Assembly (NCBI RefSeq): GCF_000802245.2
Contig: NZ_CP021080.1
Coordinates: 1,736,001-1,800,000 of the forward strand
DNA length: 64,000 bases
DNA from: Streptomyces pluripotens
Lineage (GTDB): Bacteria > Actinomycetota > Actinomycetes > Streptomycetales > Streptomycetaceae
Direction: 5' to 3'
The first letter of the stretch is position 1, and every line of letters starts with the position of its first letter. This document shows, piece by piece, positions 1-8,743 of the stretch. The notes below the pieces were generated by a model. It saw only the letters and a program-made list of their open reading frames with translations, was not told the DNA's origin and ran no database searches. The translations under genes were made by a program, and so were the position numbers.

Positions 1-1
1 C

Positions 2-367
2 TACGGCGGCAAGTGCGTGGACATCCAGCACGCCAAGGCGTCGAACTCCACCGCAGTGCAGCTCTACCACTGCAACGGCACGGCCGCCCAGTGGTGGACC
101 CTGGGCAATGACCACACCGTACGCGGTCTGGGGTACTGCCTGAACGTGGAGTGGGGGCGCAGAGCGAACGGCACCCACGTGGAAATCTACAAGTGCGTCC
201 CGGGCGCCACGGGCGAGCAGTGGATTCCGCAGCCCAACGGCTCCCTGAAGAACGTCCTGACCGGCAAGTGCCTGGACGACCTCGGCTTCAACACGAAGGA
301 CAGGACCCGGTTGGGCATCTGGGACTGCAACGGGCTGGCCAACCAGAAATGGACACTGACGCAGTGA
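2..367 (+). CDS. Ricin-type beta-trefoil lectin domain protein (3' fragment)
   Basis: The reading frame is open from the window edge, so this is the C-terminal part of a longer protein. The visible 121 residues form most of a beta-trefoil carbohydrate-binding domain: repeated QxW signatures occur (AAQWW, GEQW, NQKW), each following a Cys-containing strand (KCVD, YCLN, KCLDD). In Streptomyces such domains usually sit at the C-terminus of secreted glycosidases, proteases or esterases and bind galactose- or xylose-type glycans. The catalytic part, if any, lies outside the window, so substrate and activity cannot be given. Confidence 0.85.
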   Translation, partial: YGGKCVDIQHAKASNSTAVQLYHCNGTAAQWWTLGNDHTVRGLGYCLNVEWGRRANGTHVEIYKCVPGATGEQWIPQPNGSLKNVLTGKCLDDLGFNTKDRTRLGIWDCNGLANQKWTLTQ

Positions 368-391
368 TCACGGCATAGCACCCGAAGGTCC

Positions 392-406
392 CCCGCCCGG
401 AGCGGG
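392..406 (+). terminator. Weak hairpin after the lectin gene
   Basis: A five-base stem (CCCGC/GCGGG) with a five-base loop lies 25 bp past the stop codon. It is short, so it is only a possible terminator. Confidence 0.3.
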
Positions 407-523
407 CCAGGATGCGGGCGCACGGTGTGGCGGCGGTGGGGAACTCGCCGCCGCACCCTCGCCGCCGCCCGGGCCGCGCCGGGGGCCGTCGAGGTGAGGT
501 GAACCCCGGGTCCACGACCGGGA

Positions 524-567
524 TTCACGTCACATCGACGCTATGGCCATCGTCAAAGTGACGTGAA
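524..567. promoter_or_regulatory. Perfect inverted repeat upstream of nadA
   Basis: TTCACGTCAC at 524-533 and GTGACGTGAA at 558-567 are exact reverse complements separated by 24 bases. The right arm lies just upstream of a TATGAT hexamer at 573-578 that fits a -10 element, so the repeat would cover the -35 region. This is the layout expected of a repressor operator or of two half sites. Control by NAD status is an inference from the gene downstream. Confidence 0.5.
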
Positions 568-619
568 GCGGTTATGATAGATAGCGTCAGTTAGACGAAA
601 AGTAGAAAGGGTGCGTGTC

Positions 620-1804
620 GTGACCACCGCCCAGACCCCGGAGCTCGACGTGCAGCCGACTCCGCTCGCCCTGCTGTTGCTCGGCCGGGAGGCCGACCCG
701 AAGAGCGAGCGGGGCGTCGAGTGCCCCGGTGACCTGCCGTCACCGTCCGACCCCGATCTGGTCGAGCGCGCCCGCGCCGCCAAGGAGAAGCTCGGTGACA
801 GGGTCTTCGTGCTCGGCCACCACTACCAGCGCGACGAGGTCATCCAGTTCGCCGACGTCACGGGCGACTCCTTCAAGCTGGCCCGGGACGCGGCCGCGCG
901 CCCGGAAGCGGAGTACATCGTCTTCTGCGGTGTGCACTTCATGGCCGAGTCGGCGGACATCCTGACGTCGGACGACCAGAAGGTCGTCCTCCCCGACCTC
1001 GCCGCCGGCTGCTCCATGGCCGACATGGCGACGGCCGAGCAGGTCGCGGAGTGCTGGGACGTACTGACGGAGGCCGGGATAGCCGAGCAGGTGGTGCCCG
1101 TCTCCTACATGAACTCCTCCGCCGACATCAAGGCGTTCACCGGCAAGCACGGCGGCACGATCTGCACCTCGTCGAACGCGAAGCGCGCGCTCGACTGGGC
1201 CTTCGAGCAGGGCGAGAAGGTCCTGTTCCTCCCCGACCAGCACCTGGGCCGCAACACCGCCGTCCGCGACATGGGGATGTCTCTGGACGACTGCGTGGTC
1301 TACAACCCGCACAAGCCGAACGGCGGACTGACCGCCGAGGAGCTGCGCGCCGCCAAGATGATCCTCTGGCGCGGTCACTGCTCGGTGCACGGACGCTTCA
1401 ACCTGGACTCGGTCAACGACGTGCGGGCCCGCATCCCCGGCGTGAACGTCCTGGTCCACCCGGAGTGCACGCACGAGGTCGTGGCCGCGGCGGACCACGT
1501 CGGCTCGACCGAGCACATCATCAAGACCCTCGAAACCGCCCCGGCCGGTTCCAAGTGGGCCATCGGCACCGAACTGAACCTGGTCCGCCGCCTGGCGAAC
1601 CGTTTCGCTCCCGAGGGCAAGGAGATCGTCTTCCTCGACAAGACGGTCTGCTTCTGCTCGACCATGAACCGCATCGACCTGCCCCACCTGGTCTGGGCCC
1701 TGGAGTCCCTGGCCGAGGGCAACCTGGTCAACCGCATCGAGGTCGACAAGGAGACCGAGGCGTTCGCGAAGCTGGCGCTGGAGCGGATGCTGGCGCTGCC
1801 GTAG
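620..1804 (+). CDS. nadA: Quinolinate synthase NadA
   Basis: Condenses iminoaspartate with dihydroxyacetone phosphate to quinolinate in de novo NAD synthesis; cytosolic 4Fe-4S enzyme. The 394-residue product carries the conserved GHHYQRDEV segment, FCGVHFMAESADIL with one cluster-type Cys, HPECTHEV with another, and the VCFCSTMNRI block with the third. An upstream GTG at 611 is also in frame, but it abuts the AGAAAGG ribosome site at 603-609; GTG at 620 has the proper spacing and is chosen. The usual nadB and nadC partners are not seen inside the window. The gene ends in a strong hairpin and converges on the RND gene. Confidence 0.95.
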   Translation: MTTAQTPELDVQPTPLALLLLGREADPKSERGVECPGDLPSPSDPDLVERARAAKEKLGDRVFVLGHHYQRDEVIQFADVTGDSFKLARDAAARPEAEYIVFCGVHFMAESADILTSDDQKVVLPDLAAGCSMADMATAEQVAECWDVLTEAGIAEQVVPVSYMNSSADIKAFTGKHGGTICTSSNAKRALDWAFEQGEKVLFLPDQHLGRNTAVRDMGMSLDDCVVYNPHKPNGGLTAEELRAAKMILWRGHCSVHGRFNLDSVNDVRARIPGVNVLVHPECTHEVVAAADHVGSTEHIIKTLETAPAGSKWAIGTELNLVRRLANRFAPEGKEIVFLDKTVCFCSTMNRIDLPHLVWALESLAEGNLVNRIEVDKETEAFAKLALERMLALP

Positions 1805-1823
1805 CCACCACCACGAGACACGC

Positions 1824-1856
1824 GAAGGGGGCCGCACCGATGGTGCGGCCCCCTTC
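1824..1856. terminator. Terminator after nadA
   Basis: A 15-bp perfect stem (1824-1838 with 1842-1856) closes on a three-base loop 19 bp after the nadA stop codon. It contains the core GGGGGCCGCACC. Confidence 0.9.
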
Positions 1857-1857
1857 C

Positions 1858-1945
1858 CATGGAGCAGACCCGGCGCCGACGGGGCTGGAGCCGCGCCCGG
1901 CAGCGTGTGCCCGCGACGGAGCGAACGTTGCCCGTCGCGGCACTA
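1858..1945. repeat. Intergenic element, copy C (short)
   Basis: The right end reads GCGAACGTTGCCCGTCGCGG then CACTAG. On the minus strand it begins CTAG-TGCCGC, where TAG is the stop codon of the RND exporter gene. The same arm recurs at 10581-10609 and, in variant form, at 36712-36737 and 36849-36874. This copy seems to lack the internal hairpin and left arm of the other two. It lies between the convergent nadA and RND genes. Confidence 0.5.
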
Positions 1946-4900
1946 GACCTGCGCCGGCTCCGGTTCCGCCGGCCCCGGTTCCGTCGGGGCGGTCAGGCCG
2001 TTGCGATCCGTCCCCTTCCCCGCCTGGCGCTCCTTGCCGAGTTCGATCATGGCGTAGAGCGTCGGGACGAGCAGCAGGGTCAGCAGGGTCGACGTGATCA
2101 AGCCGCCGATGACCACGACCGCGAGCGGCTGGGCAATGAATCCGCCCTCACCTGTGACGCCCAAGGCCATCGGAAGCAGGGCGAAGATCGTCGCCAGTGC
2201 CGTCATGAGAATCGGGCGGAGCCGGTGCCGACCGCCCTCCACCACGGCTTCGACGACCCCGCACCCCTGCTTGCGGTACTGGTTGATCAGATCGATCAGC
2301 ACGATCGCGTTGGTCACCACGATGCCGATCAACATCAGCATGCCGATCATCGCCGGGACGCCCAGGGGGGTACCGGTGACGACCAGCAGACCGAGCGCGC
2401 CCGTCGCCGCGAACGGAATGGAGACCAGCAGGATCAACGGCTGGACGAGCGAACGGAACGTCGCGACCAGGAGCATGAAGACGATCGCGATCGCCGCCAG
2501 CATGGCCAGGCCCAGATTCTTGAACGCGTCGTCCTGGTTGGAGGTCACGCCACCGATCTCCGCCGTGGCGCCCACCGGCAGCTTCAGCGCCTTGATCTTC
2601 GACTGGAGCTCGCTGCTCACCGCTCCCGTGTTGTCGCCGGTCGGCTTCGCGGTGATCGTCGCGGCACGCTGACCGTCGATGCGGGTCAGCGAGACCGGAC
2701 CGTCCACCAGTTTCACCGTGGCGATGTCGCCCAGCTTCACCGGCCCGAGGCGCACGTTCCGCAGCTGTGCCAGGGTGGTCGCGGGCTTCGCCGACCTCAC
2801 GACGATGTCCCGCTCGGTGTCGTCGAGCGTGGCCTTCGCCACCGCCGTACCACGTACCGCCTGCGCCACCGCGGCACCCAGTTTCTGGTCGTCGAACCCG
2901 GCCGCAGCCGCCTTGGCGTCGGCCTTCACCGAGATCCGCGGCACGCTCTGCGCCAGGTTGCTGGTGACGTCCGTGACGTGGTCGAGGCCGGCCACGGTGG
3001 AACGCACCTGCGCGGCGGCCCGGCTCAGCACCTGTGGATCGGACGCCTTCACCACGACGCTGAGGTCCTGGTTGCCGAAGCCGTCACCGGCCGACACCGT
3101 GGTGGTGCCGATGCCTTTGAGCTTCCTCAGCCCGTCCTCCAGCCGCCGCTGCACCTCGTCGTAGGACGCCGAATCCTTCAGCATCACCTGGTAGGACGCC
3201 TGGTTGGTGTCCGTACCGCCGCCGAAAGCCGCCCGGAAACCAGAGGAGCCGACGGTGACCTGGTAGTCCTTGACACCCTTCGTGGAGGCGAGCAGGTTCT
3301 CGACCCGCCGGGCCTGCACGTCCGTCGCCGCGAGGCTGGTGCCGGGCTTCAGCTCCTGCTTGACGGTGAGCACCTGCTGCTCGCCCTGATCGAAGAAGTT
3401 CGTCTTCAGCAACCCGGACATGCCGAACGTGAGGACCAGGACGGCCACGGCGATCAACACGCTGGTGAGGCGGCGGCGGGTGGCGAAACGCAGGACCGGG
3501 ACGTAGGCGCGCTGGAGCCGGCTGCCCGCTTCCCGCTGCTCGGCCCTGCGGCGGGCCTCCTCGGCGTCCTCAGGAGTGCCCTTGGGGGCGCGTAGGAACC
3601 AGTACGACAGGACCGGGACGACCGTCAGCGAGACCAGGAGGGAGGCCAGCAGGGCCGCCGTGACGGTGATGCTGAACGAGCCGAACAGGGCGCCCACCAT
3701 ACCGCCGACCAGTCCGATCGGCAGGAACACGGCGACCGTGGTGAAGGTGGAGGAGGTGACCGCACCGGCCACCTCGCGCACCGCGGCGAGGATGGCCTCC
3801 TTGCGTTCCTCGCCGTAACCGAGGTGGCGTTTGATGTTCTCCAGGACCACGATCGAGTCGTCGACGACGCGGCCGATGGCGATGGTCAGCGCGCCGAGCG
3901 TGAGCATGTTGAGCGACAGACCGCGCGTCCACAGCACGATCAGCGCGAGCACCACGGACAGGGGGATGGATACCGCCGTGACCAGCGTCGAGCGGATCGA
4001 CGCCAGGAACACCAGGATGACCAGAACCGCGAAGAGCAGGCCGAGCGCGCCCTCGGTGGTCAGGCCCTTGATGGACTTGGACACGGCCGGGCCCTGGTCG
4101 CTGACGACGGTGAGCTTCGCTCCCGAGCCGAGGTCCTGGCGCAGGTCGGGCAGCTTGTCCCGGACCGCGTCGGAGATGGACACGGCGCTGCCGTCGTGGT
4201 CCATGGTGACGTTGACGGCGAGGCTCGGCCGGCCGTCGGTACGGGTGAGGGAGTCGGCCGGAGCGGGCTGTTCCTGCACGGCGGCCACGTCGCCGAGGCG
4301 CACCGGCTTCCCGGCGCCCTGGCCGGTGACCACCAGGTCCCGGATCTGCTTGAGCGAGGTGAAGCCGCCGCCGACCTGGACGGTGCGGTTGGCGCCGTCC
4401 TCGTCGAAGGAGCCGGCCGGAACGGTCGCACCGCCCGCTCTGAGGGCCTGACCGAGGGCGGCGGAGGTGAGGCCCGCGTCGGCCAGCTTCACCTCGTCCG
4501 GGGTGACGGTGACCTGCAGGTCGCGCACGCCGGTCACCTGGACGCGGCCGACGCCGTCGATGTCCTTCAGGGCCGGCACGACCGTCTTGTCGAGCCGGTC
4601 GGCCAGGGCCTGCTGGTCCTTGCCGGACGTGGCGGCGAGGACCACGGTCGGCATGTCGTCGGTCGAGCCGGAGATGACCTGCGGGTCAACGCCGTCCGGA
4701 AGCCGGTTACGGGCCCGGTTGACGGCCTGCTGGACGTCTGAAACGAGCTGCTTGGTGTCGTTGCCGTAGTCGAAGGACGCCATGATCACGGCATGGCCCT
4801 CGCTCGCGGTCGAGGTGACACCGGTGACACCGGCGACGGCCTGCAGGTTGTTCTCGATCGGCTCGACGACCTGCTTCTCGACCACGTCGGGCGAGGCACC

Positions 4901-5059
4901 CTGGTACGGCGCGATCACCGACACCATGGGCAGGTCGATGGTGGGGAGGAGTTGCTGTTTGATCTGCGGTATCGCGATCAGTCCGAAGACGAGCGCGACG
5001 AGCGACATGAGCCCGATGAGGGCACGCTGGGCGAGGCTGAATCTCGACAGCCAGGACAT
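1943..5059 (-). CDS. RND-family (SwrC/AcrB-type) efflux transporter
   Basis: A 1038-residue inner-membrane exporter of the HAE-1 type: one N-terminal membrane segment (about residues 13-30), a large porter loop, a six-segment block around residues 330-490, then a second porter loop and C-terminal membrane block. The TM4 motif RVVDDSIVVLENIKRH keeps the paired Asp residues used for proton relay. The TM10 Lys of E. coli AcrB is Thr here (GIVVTNAIVLID), as can occur in Gram-positive relatives. No periplasmic adaptor or outer channel gene is adjacent, consistent with SwrC-type pumps that work alone. A two-component system lies directly upstream on the same strand and is a plausible regulator. AGGAGAGGG upstream supports the ATG start. 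Substrate is unknown. Confidence 0.88.
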   Translation of the reverse strand: MSWLSRFSLAQRALIGLMSLVALVFGLIAIPQIKQQLLPTIDLPMVSVIAPYQGASPDVVEKQVVEPIENNLQAVAGVTGVTSTASEGHAVIMASFDYGNDTKQLVSDVQQAVNRARNRLPDGVDPQVISGSTDDMPTVVLAATSGKDQQALADRLDKTVVPALKDIDGVGRVQVTGVRDLQVTVTPDEVKLADAGLTSAALGQALRAGGATVPAGSFDEDGANRTVQVGGGFTSLKQIRDLVVTGQGAGKPVRLGDVAAVQEQPAPADSLTRTDGRPSLAVNVTMDHDGSAVSISDAVRDKLPDLRQDLGSGAKLTVVSDQGPAVSKSIKGLTTEGALGLLFAVLVILVFLASIRSTLVTAVSIPLSVVLALIVLWTRGLSLNMLTLGALTIAIGRVVDDSIVVLENIKRHLGYGEERKEAILAAVREVAGAVTSSTFTTVAVFLPIGLVGGMVGALFGSFSITVTAALLASLLVSLTVVPVLSYWFLRAPKGTPEDAEEARRRAEQREAGSRLQRAYVPVLRFATRRRLTSVLIAVAVLVLTFGMSGLLKTNFFDQGEQQVLTVKQELKPGTSLAATDVQARRVENLLASTKGVKDYQVTVGSSGFRAAFGGGTDTNQASYQVMLKDSASYDEVQRRLEDGLRKLKGIGTTTVSAGDGFGNQDLSVVVKASDPQVLSRAAAQVRSTVAGLDHVTDVTSNLAQSVPRISVKADAKAAAAGFDDQKLGAAVAQAVRGTAVAKATLDDTERDIVVRSAKPATTLAQLRNVRLGPVKLGDIATVKLVDGPVSLTRIDGQRAATITAKPTGDNTGAVSSELQSKIKALKLPVGATAEIGGVTSNQDDAFKNLGLAMLAAIAIVFMLLVATFRSLVQPLILLVSIPFAATGALGLLVVTGTPLGVPAMIGMLMLIGIVVTNAIVLIDLINQYRKQGCGVVEAVVEGGRHRLRPILMTALATIFALLPMALGVTGEGGFIAQPLAVVVIGGLITSTLLTLLLVPTLYAMIELGKERQAGKGTDRNGLTAPTEPGPAEPEPAQV

Positions 5060-5220
5060 GGGTTACGGGTCCCTCTCCTGTGGGCAGCAGAAGCGGCGGA
5101 AGGGCGCACAGGTGAGCGCCCACCCCAACACCCTCGGCCACGCCGGACGGCGATTCCGTAGGCCGCAGGTCCATTTCCTTATCGGGCCCCTACTCCGCGC
5201 GCAGTACGGGCAGGTGGAGA

Positions 5221-5901
5221 TCAGTCCATCCGCGGGCGTACCAGGCCCGACTCGTACGCGATCACGACGAGCTGGGCCCGGTCCCGCGCGCCGAGCTTGG
5301 CCATGGCCCGGTTGACGTGTGTCTTCACGGTCAGCGGACTCACTTCCAGGCGCCCGGCGATCTCGTCGTTGGAGTGACCGCCGGCCACCTGGACGAGTAC
5401 CTCCCGCTCCCGGCCGGTGAGCGCGCCGAGCCGTTCGGAGCGGTCCAGAGCACGGCCGTCGTCGACGGTGCCCTGGGCGAGGAAACGGGCGATCAGACCC
5501 CTCGTGGCCGCCGGAGAGAGCAGTGCCTCGCCGCCCGCGGCGACCCGGATGGCATGGAGTAGTTCCTCGGGCTCGCTGCCCTTGCCGAGGAAGCCGGATG
5601 CGCCCGCCCGCAGGGCCTGGACAACGTAGTCGTCGACCTCGAAGGTGGTCAGGATGACCACCCGGACATGGGCGAGGGACGGGTCGGCGCCGATCAGGCG
5701 GGTGGCGGCGAGTCCGTCAGTACCGGGCATCCGGATGTCCATGAGGACGACGTCGGCCGCCCGCTCGCCGGCCAGCCGGACCGCCTCCGCGCCGTCGGGA
5801 GCCTCCCCCACCACCTCCATGTCAGGCTCGGAGTCGACCAGCACCCGGAACGCGCTGCGCAGCAGCGCCTGATCGTCGGCGAGCAGGACACGGATCGTCA
5901 T
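5221..5901 (-). CDS. NarL/LuxR-type response regulator
   Basis: A 226-residue two-domain transcription factor. The receiver domain (about 1-120) has the DDQ acidic pocket, the phospho-acceptor Asp in DVVLMDIRMPG and the Lys in FLGKGSEP. The C-terminal LuxR helix-turn-helix spans LTGREREVL to TVKTHVNRAMAKLG. It overlaps the upstream histidine kinase gene by four bases (ATGA), so the two are translationally coupled and form a pair. The RND gene 160 bp downstream on the same strand is a likely but unproven target. Confidence 0.95.
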   Translation of the reverse strand: MTIRVLLADDQALLRSAFRVLVDSEPDMEVVGEAPDGAEAVRLAGERAADVVLMDIRMPGTDGLAATRLIGADPSLAHVRVVILTTFEVDDYVVQALRAGASGFLGKGSEPEELLHAIRVAAGGEALLSPAATRGLIARFLAQGTVDDGRALDRSERLGALTGREREVLVQVAGGHSNDEIAGRLEVSPLTVKTHVNRAMAKLGARDRAQLVVIAYESGLVRPRMD

Positions 5902-7154
5902 ACGGGCTCCCCCGGTGCCGTCGTACCGGCCCCCGTACTGGTCTCGGTACGGCTCCCGGTGCGGTTCTCGACGGGCAGGATCGCATGGACGCAGAAACCT
6001 CCGCCGTGGCGGGGTCCGGTGGTCAGGGTGCCGCCGAGGGCGGTGACGCGCTCGCGCATGCCGAGCAGCCCGTGCCCGCCGCCCGTTGCCTCGGCGGCGC
6101 CGTCCGGCGAGCCGTCGTCGACGACAGTGACCTCGATGTCCGAGCCGACGCGTACGACACTGACCTCGGCTCTGGCGCCGGTGCCGGCGTGTTTGCGCAC
6201 GTTGGTCAGAGCTTCCTGGATGATCCGGTATGCGGCCAGGTCGACGGCTGCCGGGAGCACGCCGCTCTGGCCGGCACCGGCCACTTCCACCGGAAGGCCC
6301 GCGCTACGGAAGGTGGCGGCCAGTTCCTCCAGACGGCTGAGGCCAGGGGCGGGTTCCGTGGGGGCCTCGGGGTCGCCGGACTGGCGAAGCAGGCCGACGG
6401 TGGCCCGCAGCTCGTTCAGCGCGCTGCGGCCGGCCTCGCGGACATGTGCCAGGGCTTCCCTGGCCTGGTCGGGCCGCTTGTCCATGACGTGCGCCGCGAC
6501 GCCGGCCTGCACATTGACCAGAGCAATGTGGTGGGCAACGACATCGTGCAGGTCACGGGCGATACGCAGCCGCTCCTCGGCGACCCGGCGGCGGGCCTCC
6601 TCCTCACGGGTGCGCTCGGCGCGTTCCGCGCGCTCCCGGATGGCCTGCACGACCGCCCGGCGGCTGCGTACGGCGTCCCCGGCGGTGGCGCCGATCCCGG
6701 TCCACGCGAGTACGCCCAGGTTCTCCTGGGCGTACCAGGGCAAGGGGCCGCCGAGAACCGCGGCGGCCGTCAGCACGGTCATGGTGAGCAGGCCGACCCG
6801 CCAGGTGGTGGTGCGATCGGTGGTCGAGGCGACGGTGTAGAGCGCGACGACGGCGGACATCGCGACCGGGGCACGCGGGTCGCCAGTGACGGACTCGATC
6901 ACGGAGACGGTGCCGGTGACGACGAGGACCGTCATGGAGGCTCGGCGGCGGAAGACCAGTGCGGCGGCGCCCAGCGTCATCAGCAGGAGACCGAGGGGGT
7001 CCGGGGCGCGCACACCCCAGGTGACGCCGTTGGCGCCGCGGGGCACCACGAAGGAGCCGACGACCATGCACAGCAGCACGCCCGCCGCGAGGGCCGCGTC
7101 CAGAGCGAGGGGGTGGGCCCTCAGGCCACACCACGCGCGTTCGAGAGTGCTCAC
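5898..7154 (-). CDS. Two-component sensor histidine kinase (HisKA_3 type)
   Basis: About 418 residues: several N-terminal membrane helices (from LALDAALAAGVLLCMVVGSF onward), a HisKA_3 dimerisation segment with the phospho-acceptor His in RIARDLHDVVAHH, and a HATPase domain ending in GGGHGLLGMRERV. It autophosphorylates and passes phosphate to the overlapping response regulator. The reading frame extends to a GTG at 7253, but a GTG at 7154 sits eight bases after TACTGT, a typical leaderless -10 arrangement, and gives the usual short N-terminus before the first helix. The signal is unknown. Confidence 0.9.
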   Translation of the reverse strand: MSTLERAWCGLRAHPLALDAALAAGVLLCMVVGSFVVPRGANGVTWGVRAPDPLGLLLMTLGAAALVFRRRASMTVLVVTGTVSVIESVTGDPRAPVAMSAVVALYTVASTTDRTTTWRVGLLTMTVLTAAAVLGGPLPWYAQENLGVLAWTGIGATAGDAVRSRRAVVQAIRERAERAERTREEEARRRVAEERLRIARDLHDVVAHHIALVNVQAGVAAHVMDKRPDQAREALAHVREAGRSALNELRATVGLLRQSGDPEAPTEPAPGLSRLEELAATFRSAGLPVEVAGAGQSGVLPAAVDLAAYRIIQEALTNVRKHAGTGARAEVSVVRVGSDIEVTVVDDGSPDGAAEATGGGHGLLGMRERVTALGGTLTTGPRHGGGFCVHAILPVENRTGSRTETSTGAGTTAPGEPV

Positions 7155-7340
7155 GGAGATGAACAGTACGAGGCCCGCGGCGCAGGCACTGCCGTCGCGG
7201 GACCCCCTGTCGTCACCCTGCGGGAGGCAGAGAGGTCCGCGGACGACGGCCACGACGGCGGCCAGCGTCCCGGAGCGGCGCGCAACGCGTGCCCGGCCGC
7301 CGCGGGCCGGCAGTCGCCGGGCCGCGGGCTCCGACCGGGA

Positions 7341-7619
7341 TCAGCCCGGAATCAGTCCGTCGTCGCTGAGCAGTTCCTGGACCTCCTCCAGCGTCGACTC
7401 CGGCGACGGAAGGATCAGCTCGGACGGTTCCAGGGCGTCGTCCGGCAGCGGGGTCCCGAAGCGGCGCACGGCGTCCAGGAGAGCGGTGAGCGTGGCGCGG
7501 AAGCCCGCGTCGTCGCCGTTCTCCATCTCCGCCAGCAGCTCGTCGTCGAGCTTGTTCAGCTCGGTGAGGTGGGCGTCCTCCAGCTTCACCTGGCCCTCCC
7601 CCATGATCCGTACGATCAC
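7341..7619 (-). CDS. pspAA: PspA-associated protein PspAA
   Basis: A 92-residue acidic protein beginning MIVRIMGEGQ and rich in Asp/Glu, matching the PspAA family found only next to pspA in actinobacteria. It starts at GTG with a GAGGAGG ribosome site and follows pspA by 33 bases, so it is co-transcribed. The family's biochemical role is not settled; a role as a partner of PspA in membrane-stress control is the working view. Confidence 0.85.
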   Translation of the reverse strand: MIVRIMGEGQVKLEDAHLTELNKLDDELLAEMENGDDAGFRATLTALLDAVRRFGTPLPDDALEPSELILPSPESTLEEVQELLSDDGLIPG

Positions 7620-7652
7620 GTCGGCCTCCTCGGCTCGGGTCTCGGCGCCGGA

Positions 7653-8444
7653 CTACTGCTTGTCCAAGCGCGGAGTGTCCTGCGGCTGCTGCTGGGACTG
7701 GCCCTGCCCGGTGCCGCCCTCGATGGCCTGCTGCGGGGAGCCTCCGGCCAGCTCGGCCTTCATGCGCTGCAGTTCCAGCTCTACATCCGTACCACCGGAG
7801 AGCCGGTCCAGCTCGGCCGCGATGTCGTCCTTGGCCATGCCGCTCGGGTCGTCCAGGGCACCGGAGGCGAGGAGCTCGTCGATCGCGCCGGCTCGGGCCT
7901 GCAACTGCTGCGTCTTGTCTTCGGCACGCTGGATGGCGAGACCGACGTCGCCCATCTCCTCGGAGATGCCGGAAAAGGCCTCACCGATCCGGGTCTGGGC
8001 CTGGGCAGCGGTGTAGGTGGCCTTGATCGTCTCCTTCTTCGTGCGGAAGGCGTCCACCTTGGCCTGCAGGCGCTGGGCCGCCAGAGTGAGTTTCTCCTCC
8101 TCACCCTGGAGAGTGGAATGCTGCGTCTCCAGGTCCGTGACCTGCTGCTGGAGGGCAGCGCGCCGGGACAGCGCCTCGCGGGCCAAGTCCTCGCGGCCGA
8201 GCGCGAGCGCCTTGCGGCCCTGGTCCTCCAGCTTGGAGGACTGCTGCTGCAACTGATTCAGCTGGAGTTCCAGGCGCTTGCGGCTGGTCGCCACGTCGGC
8301 GACGCCGCGGCGCACCTTCTGCAGCAGCTCCAGCTGCTTCTGGTACGAGTAATCGAGGGTCTCGCGCGGGTCCTCGGCCCGGTCAAGGGCCTTGTTCGCC
8401 TTCGCGCGGAAGATCATCCCCATACGCTTCATGACACCGCTCAT
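7653..8444 (-). CDS. pspA: PspA/IM30 family membrane-stress protein
   Basis: 263 residues, almost wholly helical coiled coil: an amphipathic N-terminal helix (RMGMIFRAKANKALDRAEDP), then long Gln/Glu/Lys-rich heptads (residues about 30-210) and a Gln/Gly/Pro-rich tail. PspA/IM30 proteins form ESCRT-III-like assemblies on the cytoplasmic face of damaged membrane. It forms an operon with pspAA. The 300 bp upstream are shared with the divergent DUF3043 gene. Confidence 0.93.
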   Translation of the reverse strand: MSGVMKRMGMIFRAKANKALDRAEDPRETLDYSYQKQLELLQKVRRGVADVATSRKRLELQLNQLQQQSSKLEDQGRKALALGREDLAREALSRRAALQQQVTDLETQHSTLQGEEEKLTLAAQRLQAKVDAFRTKKETIKATYTAAQAQTRIGEAFSGISEEMGDVGLAIQRAEDKTQQLQARAGAIDELLASGALDDPSGMAKDDIAAELDRLSGGTDVELELQRMKAELAGGSPQQAIEGGTGQGQSQQQPQDTPRLDKQ

Positions 8445-8743
8445 GGGCTTCGCGCGCCCCCTTCTGACGGACTCCAGCTCACAGATCCTGCGACAGAACC
8501 CACAGTACGGGCCCTGACTCCATTACCGCACTGTCCGGGGAGTAATGCGCTCATTCCCGAGGACGACTGCGGACGCTACCCCTCCGGCGTAGGGAGGAGG
8601 TAATCCCCTGCCGGAGCCCTTGCCGGACCCCACCGGGGCCCGGCCGGAACGTACCCCCTGTCCCTCTACAGACGCCCGGCGTTGCCGGATCGTTCCCCAC
8701 AAGGCTGGGGTCCATGCCGGTGCAGCGCTTACGCTTGGGTTTT

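Noticed and set aside
740..1837. Long open frame on the minus strand opposite nadA
   Set aside because: It is the GC3-driven shadow of nadA, without family features or a ribosome site.
1859..3595. Long plus-strand open frame opposite the RND gene
   Set aside because: Arg/His/Asp-rich shadow translation; the minus-strand exporter has clear motifs.
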